From assembly GCA_036971615.1 (NCBI GenBank), contig JAYKKR010000042.1, forward strand, positions 124,001-188,000: a stretch of 64,000 nt of DNA, written 5' to 3'. The notes under the pieces are model-generated. The model worked only from the letters and a program-made list of their open reading frames with translations. It did no database searches and was not told the origin of the DNA. This stretch comes from Amyloporia xantha. Its lineage: Eukaryota; Basidiomycota; Agaricomycetes; Polyporales; Adustoporiaceae. This document shows, piece after piece, positions 55,801-64,000 of this stretch. The position numbers and the translations under genes were made by a program. The number at the start of each line of letters is the position of its first letter. Positions within the stretch are counted from its first letter, which is position 1.

Positions 55801-57042
55801 GATATGGGAAAATTTGTTTGAGCACCATAGCTCGCTTACTTAAGTCAGAAAACACAAAATATGTTTTCAAACGCGGTGCGTATGAAATTTATTTTGGCTG
55901 AAAATGGTTATACAGCATCTGTATTGCTCCATATGGGCTGGGTGATCAGTGAAAAGGCTCACAAGCCCAGGATTACAAGCATACAAGCATACAAGGCCAA
56001 TATGTGAAATCCACATTTGCCTGCACCTGTCAATCCCATTTTGTGAATTGACCCATTTTTTGCATTTTATTGATATATAACAAGCATACATCCAACACAA
56101 ACTTTTATTAGCCTGGACCAATACAATTTTCATTACAATATTTGAATAGCCCCATTTATAAGCTTTCTAATGGTATATAACAGTGGCATTCAATACAAGC
56201 TTCTATCAGCCTGAATGAATACAACTTTCATTACAATATTTGAATAGCTCCATTTGTAAGCATTCTAATGGTATACAATAGTAACATGTTTCATTAGAAT
56301 CCATTATAAGCAGCAGATTCTAATAGCCACCATTACAAGCATCAAAATGAGCCTATACATGCCCACCTTCCTTATTTGGATGCTTACATACTGGCTGAGT
56401 TTGAATTATACACATTTGTTATAGAATTAATGTGTATTTCCGCTTTCGGCCTGATTTGTAAGCCATACGATACCAGCTACTGTCACACTACTCCTGCCCT
56501 ATATAGCACCCTGCACCTGATGCACCAGGGTGCAGGCAGATAGCCTATCTGGTGCATAACAGGTCTGGGGGCTTATCCACTGTCTGGTACATCAGGTATA
56601 CATAAGTTGGTGGCGACTTGTGTCTTCTGCTTCTTCTTGGCCTGTGACCCATTTTCATTGTCATTGTCAGTATCTTCCTCTTCTAGAAGTGCAGCATTGC
56701 GCTTGCGGATGTCTATGAGGACGTCAGCCAATGATTCTCCCATGGCAACAACAGCAACATACCTTCATCTTGCGCCTTCAACAACGCAGCAGCTGCTCCA
56801 TTGCTTGTGGCTTGAAGCTTCTTCAAGAGGGCCTTCTCCTTTGCCGTAAAGTTGGCTGTCAGATCTGAAGATACTTCCGAAGCTGTTGCTTCTTGGACAT
56901 TTTTGCTACTGTGGCTGCTGCTTTGACTCTGAGAAGCTCGTGATTTCGAAGAAGCAGAAGCAGAAGGATTGGGACTAGGGGTAGAGGGAGGATCCTTATC
57001 CTGTGTACCGTTTTTACGTGAGGATCGACGTGTCGCAGTCAT
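52862..57042 (-). CDS. DUF6532-type protein, interrupted by a 2.2-kb palindrome
   Basis: Function unknown; DUF6532 proteins are numerous in Agaricomycetes. ATG at 57042 starts MTATRRSSRKNGTQDKDPP, followed by a Ser-rich linker and KEKALLKKLQATSNGAAAAL. An intron (GTATGT, about 56760; CATAG, about 56717) leads to IRKRNAALLEEEDTDNDNEN and KKKQKTQVATN. The palindrome 54392-56606 then intervenes. The frame resumes as EVAARLDDEERQLAASLGNQ, then an acidic stretch, and the DUF6532 core: LANLAKACMREAIAIQNGFP, GQLRGELKSKSKLKIAGHYG, EVQKLVRWLRERSNFMFGG and ITDMISQQWFGKGKADAQ. Later exons are FETGVHHKVAFSEETMTAR and YSFHWKSWSKLERD, then LDDLDFAQLEASAEASVADS and TAG at 52862. No stop was seen in the exons. 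If the palindrome is spliced out the gene is intact. Confidence 0.7.
54392..55422 (+). repeat. Foldback left arm
   Basis: 1031 bp, inverted match to 55576-56606. Confidence 0.95.
55576..56606 (-). repeat. Foldback right arm
   Basis: 1031 bp. Differences from the left arm include CG/CA, CG/TG and CG/TA changes near the outer end. Confidence 0.95.
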
Positions 57043-57116
57043 TGTGACAGACAGGGTGAGAAGTGTCGCCAACAAGCGCCATGACATTCCATTTGTTTGT
57101 GCGCACAAACAAATCA

Positions 57117-59375
57117 CTACAAATTCGACAAACGCCAACTCAAATGTAAAGACGACCTCATATCCTTGTGCTCCATCCAACCACTCATGTTCTCACTGTA
57201 CTTGACTCCAGCCCCATCTGAGTGAAGAACCATGGACGCCCTACAGCCCTTAAAGTGCAAATTGAAGTGAGTGAGACGCTTGGAGAGAAATACCACCAAA
57301 TCGCCATTCTGCAAAGGCAAAACAAGTCCTGCTTCAACCAAACAGAGCTCTCCCCCTTCAAAATCTCCAATGGGAAGGACAAGGCAGGCTTCCAGATCTT
57401 TCACATCTCTGTGGGCATTGGTCGCCACATTGATGTTGAGGACAAATCCACTGAAAGGATGGCATGGAGAGACCTCGTGTCCTGGCAGAAAGTCGACAAA
57501 AGCCTCCAGTGACTTGCAAATCCCTGGGAGACGTCTCTCAAGCTAATGCCAATGGCTAAGTACTCAATATATCAGAAAGGAGAAGCAAGCAACACACCTT
57601 CATATGTATCCACTCAAAAAATTCTTGGAATGAGTTACAGAGATTGTCGTACTCAGCTTGATTGCATAGAAGCTCCTTGGAAACATAAGCACCAAATTGT
57701 TGGTGAATCGTGTGAGAGGCATTTGCACGACGCAGATGCAGGGGATGTGTATCTTTTGGAGCATCGTCACCCTGTAGAAATAATCAATCTTACAACATGT
57801 AATACATATAGGAAAGACAAACCCTTGTGATGTTGCGCGCATACCAGGAGAAATGAAGGCAAGGAAACCGCCTCTCTGCACTCCCATCCTGATGGGAACT
57901 GTCCATATCCTGCAAAGAATAACCTTCCTTTGTACCGACAGCAAGTGCGGTGCAAATGTTGCGCATCAAACTTTCACGCATGTCTTGAGGCATGTCGCAC
58001 GCTATGAAAGCCATCAATTTGTCGTTCTTGTCTTGTATGTCAATCTCTTGCCTAAGTAGATGGTGAGATAATGAACAAGAATGCGGCGAATGACTTACTC
58101 TTGCAACATGTCATGCTCCAAACGCACATAGTCTTCAGCAAAGGTTTTGACCCCATCCGAAGAATACAGGTCATTGATCTGCAAGACGTATCATGTTGAG
58201 AAAGAAAATAGAAGAATGTATGAGCTACTCACTGATTGCGCAGCGTCATCCAGAGTATGCACAATATATGCCTGACTTGCACCAAGGCGCTCTTTGTTTG
58301 TCCACTGCCGATGCACCTCAGGGTTGCCAGTAGGATAAGGAATATGACAATTAGCAGGAGCATCAAAATCAAACAGAGTGCACAGAACATGATAGTTGGG
58401 CGATGCGGAGTCAGGATTTTGGAACTCGTTCGCGACTGCAAGAGTGGGCACAAAAAGATCATCATGGCTATCAGAAAACTCATCGTGGTGGTCTTTCTCA
58501 TCCTCCGAGTCGCTCAGAGGTGTAGGTGGACGAGACGTGGAGGAGGCGGTGGCATGGAGTAGATTGCTACCCATGATATGAAGAGACAATACCTCAGCAT
58601 TGTCGTTCACAGGAACTAGGCATGATGCCCATAGAGCACGATTTCACGTCAGTCCGGCAAAGGTTCTGTATGTGAAATCAGACGACAGGGCTGTTCTGAG
58701 TAAAGAGCACATACCTCTCTTTAATCTGATCGAAGAATGCGTCTGACTTGTCAAGATCTCTGCAATCTATCTCTGTCGGCAGGCCACACTCTTGCAGAAT
58801 GGCACTGGAGAAGAGGACTGAGATGCGTATGGGAATATAAGTCCTCAGAAAAGAGATGAGAGGAATTATGCGTGTAATGATGTCTTTGCCTATGTTGGTA
58901 TCTGATCCATGACTTAGCCCGATATAATGTCAAAGACAAATAGATGAGTGGCTTACGCTCTTGGGGAAAGCGGAGTGCATTGCAAATGGCTTGGATTACC
59001 TCATCCTTTGTTCTCCCTAGGTCTCTGGGCATATCTCTAGCCGCTATGACCATGAGAAGATAAATAGATCCTGGAAAAGAGCTGCAATCAGTGAAAATGA
59101 GATATTGTAGATACACGACATACCTGCGCTTGCCAAAGCAGCGAACTTGTAGCCCTGAGCAACCCAATTGCCAAACGTCCACTTTGACGGCGCGCTGGGA
59201 TGCCCCTTGACCTTGACCATCCACAATCGCTGTGTCGTCATCTTGGGATCATGTGCTGTGATACTAGATCAATAGAAAATGTCGTCAAATCTCATAGAGG
59301 GTGATAGAAATTAAGAACACACCTATGCACCTTAGCCGCAAGCTCAATCTTGGAAACTAGTCCCAGGAATGATAG
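57117..59375 (-). CDS. TET/JBP-like 2OG-Fe(II) dioxygenase, 5' end cut by Gypsy insertion
   Basis: Members of this superfamily oxidise 5-methylcytosine or thymine in DNA; fungal forms are linked to KDZ transposons. Readable exons, from the 5' side on the minus strand: LGLVSKIELAAKVH ending at 59323; MTTQRLWMVKVKGHPSAPSK; YLLMVIAARDMPRDLGRTKD; IPLISFLRTYIPIRISVLF; an acidic exon with STSRPPTPLSDSEDEKDHHD; DKNDKLMAFIACDMPQDMRE; HLRRANASHTIHQQFGAYV; and the catalytic exon AFVDFLPGHEVSPCHPFSGF with FVLNINVATNAHRDVKDLEA. The metal ligands are the H-x-D in AHRD (about 57412) and the later His in RLTHFNLHFKG (about 57265). The Arg in CRASMVLH is the expected 2-oxoglutarate contact. All three key residues are present. 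The upstream exon runs directly into the Gypsy LTR at 59376, so the 5' part has been displaced. Confidence 0.65.
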
Positions 59376-59944
59376 TGTCACGAGTTGACATCGAGCATTT
59401 CTTCCTTTCTATATACGGACGATTTTCTCCTTTTACTCATCGTTATTTTCCCCTTTTATTCGAACGGCCATTTTACTGTACACATCGCAAGCTCCTTGTT
59501 CACGGACTTAGACACGTTGGCCATTACAGGTCACCTGTTCCCTTCCCACGGACTCCGTCCCGCCTTCCCTTTACGGACGATTACTTAAGCACGGTGCCGG
59601 CCGACCTCGGGCCCCGCCGGACTCCGCTCACGACATCACTTATGACTCATAGCCTGCTTACTCAGGCTGTGCACAGACCACCTGCGCACGGACCATGTAG
59701 ATAGCCTGCCCTGAACTCTTGTAGTATATAAGTAGTACGCCTCTGCCTGGGGACTTCAGTTTCGACCTCTTGTCCCTAGGTAAGCCAAGCTTGCCTGTAC
59801 ATACTTACCGTTACTTACGTTTATTTATCTTGTCCCTAGCCTTAGACTTGAGCATAGCTCGTCATCGCTTCGATAAGACCTAGTCGAACGCCCTCGGCCA
59901 TTTAGGTTTGTTCTTCCCCTGTCGCTCGACTCTAAGTCGCGACA
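59376..59944 (+). repeat. Gypsy copy 2, 5' LTR
   Basis: 569 bp, TG..CA ends, TATATAAG at 59725-59732. Clearly diverged from the copy 1 LTRs at scattered positions. Confidence 0.95.
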
Positions 59945-60318
59945 TTAGGTCGAAACTCCCCATCGCCGCCGGCGTTCACCTTTTCCAAAATCCCTTTCCA
60001 TAGGTTGGGTGGTGCGCACCCTTACTATACTTCGATTACCGTTACGATACAAAGTCGGGAACTCGGTGCTCGTGACGCCATCCCCCGCACGTAGACACAT
60101 CGCCACCTCGTAGTGGAACGAGCTTTCAGAGACTGCACTTCAGTGGGCGTCTCTTGTTGGGTTGACCAACGCGTGGTCTAGATTCCTGCAGCGAAATAAT
60201 CAAAGGCTGTACTGGGTCCCACGTGAATTGCGAACCACTCGGGGTTCTCTCGGGCGCCGTAGATACGTAGTCAAACGGTCTTCTTTACGTACGCGCACCT
60301 CCCCTTCCTCCCTCCATC

Positions 60319-61818
60319 GTGGCAGAAGAACTCCACTGTCACGGACTCGTTCACGCCTTCGACACCCAGGACCAAACCGACTGTTACTTCGAGGAAAACA
60401 ACTGGTTCGATTGTCCCCGACAACCGTGTCCCAATCGAACCCCGCGCTCCGTTACCGAGCCCTCCCCGAATAATTGATTTGTTCCTATCCAGCGTGTCCA
60501 ACATCCCGCAGGACCAAGGAGCGAGCACGCTTCACTCTCACGTCACACCACCCCTGTTCCCTCTCGACCCGCCACCCCTGGCTCATCTATTCCTCGACCT
60601 GGCGGCAGCGTTAGCCGCAGCCAAAGTCAAGAAGGAGGAGTCTCCCATCTCCCTACTCCCCCTGTCTCGCGAGCAAATCCACCTGCGGGAACCCAAAGAG
60701 GAGTCGCGCAGTCCGAGTCTACGCAGCCGACAGTCCCTGTCGTATCTCAGCCCGTCACCTCCGCCCCGTTGTCGGCGCCGCGCGGCCGTCAAACCACCCG
60801 TCCTACCCCGCGTCACACGACCGCTTCGCAGCAACAACCACCGCCTCCGCCCTCGCAGCAAACTACGACCTCCCCCGCGACAGTAATGGCCGTAGACAAA
60901 GGCATTGCGAAGCTTCTCCTTCCCCAACGCTACGATGGCGAGAGCGTTGTAGAATGTAAACGGTACCTCGCCCAACTCTCGGAGTATCTCGACTACAATA
61001 CTGATCTAGCTTCCGTCAAGCTACAGGTCCAGGTCGCGATCAGTCTTCTCGACGGAAAAGCCCGCAAATGGGGCACTCCTTTCCTGGCGGACTACGTAGC
61101 TGGCCGAACCCCTTTCGCCACACGTAAGGCCTTCACCGACGCCTTCACCGCTCGCTTCGGACATCTCGACGATGCAGCCGCTGCACAAGTCGAGCTAACC
61201 AAAGTCTGCGCTCGTAACTTGCGTGACTCGAGAACTGCCGCACAGTTCTCCGCTCAATTCAAGGGTCCGGCGGACCGTTCTGGCTACGGAAAGCTAGAAC
61301 TCCGTGACAAGTACCTTAGCGGCATCCCCTCGCGCATCTACCGCAAAATCGAGCTCGAGCCCTTCGACGACTGGATTAGCGCAGAAAAACGAGTCCTCGC
61401 AGTAGAGCAGATCCTCGACATAAGCCGCGCGCGCCGTCCGGATCTCAATATGTTCGCTCGTGGCGGGGCTCGTACGTCACAAGGTCGCCAGCAGACCGCC
61501 GCTTCTTCTTCTACTATCGCGGCTGTTGGTGATGGAAGATTTAACGGCTCCTGCTACGGATGCGGGAAACCGGGGTATCGTCGGAAGGACTGTCCTACCT
61601 GCAAGGACAAACCTTACACTCCGCGCCAGGGTGTGCGAGCTACGGTTGCTGCAAGCGCAGCAACGCCAAGCGCTCAGCCCGAACAGGCACAAGTTATGCA
61701 GCAGACACCGGGAGATCTCTCGGCTATGTTAGCGTCTGTGTCTGCATTGGCCAATGAGGTGAAGTCCATGCGGGAGGAACTGGGGCAGTATCGCGCGATG
61801 AAAGAGGAGTGTTTTTAA
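60319..61818 (+). pseudogene. gag: Gypsy Gag (copy 2) with early stop
   Basis: Same frame as copy 1. A TGA at 60475-60477 replaces the CGA of copy 1 in the Pro/Ser-rich N-terminal part. If translation starts at the later Met (about 60888, MAVDKGIAKLLLPQRYDG), the Gag domain and zinc knuckle are intact. The knuckle again has Tyr for His (CYGCGKPGYRRKDC). The frame ends TGT TTT TAA, overlapping pol by -1. Confidence 0.85.
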
Positions 61819-64000
61819 TTCGGTCCACGCTTGCTGCCGCGCGCGCTGGGCCCGTTACGAATCGATTTTCTGTACTACAAGCTGCAAATGTTTATGAAAT
61901 AGATCACGGTTCTCAACATTTTCACATTCCGATACAGTTAATTGGCGAAAGATGGCAGAAAGAAGTAGTGGCCATGGTGGACAGCGGTGCCACCACGAAG
62001 TTTATCCATCAGCGATTCATCCAAGAAAACAACATACGAACACGGAAATTGGGGCGCCCCATTCCGCTATATAACATCGATGGATCGCTCAACAAAAACG
62101 GAAGCATCACGGACGTAGCCGTGCTACAGATGCAGATAGGAGACCATATTGAGAAGATGGTATTTACGGTAACAGACATCGGGCCTGAAGACGTTATAAT
62201 CGGGCTCGATTGGCTTCGCGAGCATAACCCTGATATTGATTGGGAGAGTGGCTCGTTCAAACTAGATAGGTGCCCTGAGGCGTGTCAAGCCCGAAAGGTT
62301 GGCCAGACGGAACAAGCAGCGTCTACGCGTGATACGGGGGACAGGCCCACGGCGCAGAAACGTTTGCGGAAAGCCAAATGGTCAACCAAGGGCAAGATAC
62401 GTAGTAAGGTATCACCTGAGGAGGAACCAGAGTTGGATCCAACGGTCGAATGGGACGAAGACGACCTTCTTGAAGCCTGGGAGCGTGGTGTCAACCTCCT
62501 GGTGCTCCACAACTGTATGTTGCAGCAGGACATACCTACTCACAAGTCCTTGCTGAAGAGGAGTACAAGAAGCGAGAAGTCAAAAGCGTCGAGGAAATGG
62601 TGCCGGAAAAGTTTCACGAAGTTCTTGAAGGTCTTCTCCAAAGAAGCCTCGGAACGGCTTCCGGAACATAAACCTTATGATCATGCTATAGAGCTGATTC
62701 CTGACGCAAAACGTTCCATTCAAGGGTATACCCTCTGTCGCACAACGAACAAGGCGAGTTAGACAAGTTCCTCAAGGAGCAGTTAGCCAAAGGTTATATA
62801 CGGGAATCGAAGTCACCTATATCCTCTCCCTTCTTCTTCATCAAAAAGAAGGATGGATCGCTTCGACCCGTACAGGACTACCGACGGCTTAACGAGATCA
62901 CGATCAAAAATCGCTACCCGCTGCCATTGATCTCTGAACTTGTCGACAAACTCAAAGGCGCCTCGATCTTTACAAAATTCGACATCCGATGGGGGTATAA
63001 TAACGTACGGATCAAACTCGGGGACGAATGGAAGGCTGCGTTTGTAACTAATCGAGGGTTGTACGAACCATCGGTTATGTTCTTCGGTCTCACCAATTCT
63101 CCGGCGACCTTCCAGGCAATGATGAATGACATCTTCGGAGATCTCATTGCAGAAGGAAAACTCACGGTCTATCTCGATGACATTCTCATCTTTTCTACAG
63201 ACAAGCTGGAGCATGAGAAAGTCACCCGTGAGGTATTACGTCGCCTTCAGGAAAACGATCTCTTCCTGAAACCGGAGAAGTGCGAGTGGGATGTTCCTAA
63301 AACAGACTATTTAGGCATGATCGTAGGGGATGGTGAAGTGGCAATGGATCCTGCAAAGATCCGCGGAGTCATGGAGTGGCCCACCCCTCGGAATGTTAAG
63401 GACATCCAAAAGTTCCGAGGGTTTGCCAACTTCTACCGTCGCTTCATCAAGGATTTTGCAAAGATCACGCAACCCCTTGATCGTCTAACTGGGAACGTAC
63501 CCTGGCAGTGGGGTGAGGAAGAGCAGTCTGCGTTCGAGGAGCTGAAACGCTGCTTTAGCACCACACCTGTCTTAGCACTGTATGACCAAGACCGGGAAAC
63601 GCGGCTAGAGGTGGATGCCTCTGGGTACGCAACCGGTGGCGTACTTTCGCAAAAGCAGGAGGATGGCAAGTGGCATCCGGTGGCGTACCGATCTTGGGGT
63701 ATGGATTCTGCCCAGCGTAATTACGAGATCTACGACAAGGAGATGTTAGCGATAATCGAAGCGTTGGAGGACTGGCGTCACTACCTCGAGGGTTGTCCTA
63801 ACACGTTCGAGATCCTTTCGGATCATAAGAACCTCGAGTATTGGCGCACAGCTCAGCATCTCACACGACGACAAGCGAGATGGGCTCTATATTTGTCCCG
63901 CTTCGATTTCACTATCACTCACAAGTCGGGCAAGTCAAATGGAAAGGCTGACGCCTTGTCTCGTCGCCCAGACCTACAGGTTGGAGATGACGATGACAAC
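61809..64000 (+). pseudogene. pol: Gypsy Pol (copy 2), frameshifted, truncated by window
   Basis: Protease MVDSGATTKFIHQRF at about 61975. A lost C near 62492 shifts the frame, which is restored by an inserted A near 62617. A further lost A near 62710 (AAAAAC in copy 1, AAAAC here) ends the frame at 62760. The sequence then continues in the shifted frame with KKKDGSLRPVQDYRRLN, the RT site VYLDDILIFS and RNase H LEVDASGYATGGVLSQ up to the edge. Copy 1's TGA at 24498 is an Arg codon here. Neither copy alone encodes an intact Pol. Confidence 0.9.

Larger units (their letters stand above)
54392..56606. mobile_element. 2215-bp foldback element (two 1031-bp near-identical arms) inside the DUF6532 gene
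   Basis: The left arm 54392-55422 and right arm 55576-56606 are reverse complements with only a handful of differences, around a 153-bp spacer. Ends read CTTATGTA..TACATAAG. No coding capacity beyond mirrored short frames and no transposase. Inside each arm an approximately 105-bp unit is repeated (54720-54930), and the inner end has GTCTTACATTG repeats. On the minus strand the 5' end offers a donor-like T|GTATAC and the 3' end ATAAG|CAG acceptors, and joining them keeps the DUF6532 frame. Both host flanks contain GCGACTT but no clean target duplication adjoins the ends. Confidence 0.92.
59376..64000 (+). mobile_element. Gypsy chromovirus copy 2, 5' portion (continues past window)
   Basis: Second copy of the 19817-28085 element, inserted in the same orientation, covering the LTR, gag, protease, RT and part of RNase H up to the window edge. 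It lacks the nested gag-only insertion. Left flank is GATAG; the right target duplication lies outside the window. It carries its own gag stop and pol frameshifts, different from those of copy 1. Confidence 0.95.

Noticed and set aside
54380..56620. Target duplication of the 2.2-kb palindrome (GCGACTT on both sides)
   Set aside because: The copies lie at different distances from the ends and the longer match has several mismatches.
58236..58562. Plus-strand open frame opposite the dioxygenase gene
   Set aside because: Shadow of the acidic exon on the minus strand.

Overview
The window reads as nuclear DNA of a basidiomycete fungus, most likely an agaricomycete. Genes have short introns (about 45-60 bases, GT..AG). 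Families common in mushroom-forming fungi are present: a KDZ transposase with a CxC2-type cysteine cluster, a DUF6532 protein, a TET/JBP-like 2OG-Fe(II) dioxygenase and a chromodomain Gypsy retroelement. No bacterial operon, ribosomal RNA, tRNA or CRISPR array was seen. All family names come from reading motifs by eye; nothing was searched.

Layout. 0-11.4 kb: sparsely coding, with a Ser/Pro-rich minus-strand gene, a multi-exon plus-strand hypothetical gene, a frameshifted Ser/Pro-rich gene and a small four-segment membrane protein. 11.7-16.0 kb: three damaged conserved genes on the plus strand, namely RIO1 kinase, a methyltransferase-like fragment and an APP1-type phosphatidate phosphatase. 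16.0-19.8 kb: mostly non-coding, with a 275-bp CACTG-ended MITE, a perfect 26-bp palindrome and the 5' remnant of a transposase-associated gene. 19.8-28.1 kb: a Gypsy chromovirus with CCTAG target duplications, its 5' LTR split by a 1.4-kb gag-only LTR element with CTCAG target duplications. 29.0-35.2 kb: a Copia element with GCAGG target duplications. 35.8-40.5 kb: a 4.8-kb foldback element with repeat-built arms. 40.5-43.2 kb: minus-strand fragments of a GATA/AreA-like factor and a bromodomain protein. 43.3-48.9 kb: a broken KDZ transposase whose 3' half sits in a 2.36-kb tandem duplication. 49.2-51.3 kb: an apparently intact hypothetical gene. 52.9-57.0 kb: a DUF6532 gene interrupted by a 2.2-kb near-perfect palindrome. 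57.1-59.4 kb: a TET/JBP-like dioxygenase gene, cut at its 5' side by a second Gypsy copy that runs off the right edge.

How it fits together. The right half looks like a transposon-rich island where KDZ, a dioxygenase and DUF6532 lie close together, as described for fungal KDZ/TET-JBP loci. Most elements are young (LTRs or arms nearly identical) yet carry in-frame stops, many at codons where CGA would be expected, and several LTR or arm differences are CpG transitions. This points to methylation-linked decay. The most unusual object is the palindrome inside the DUF6532 gene: its ends supply splice-like GT and AG signals that would rejoin the reading frame, so it may behave as an intron.
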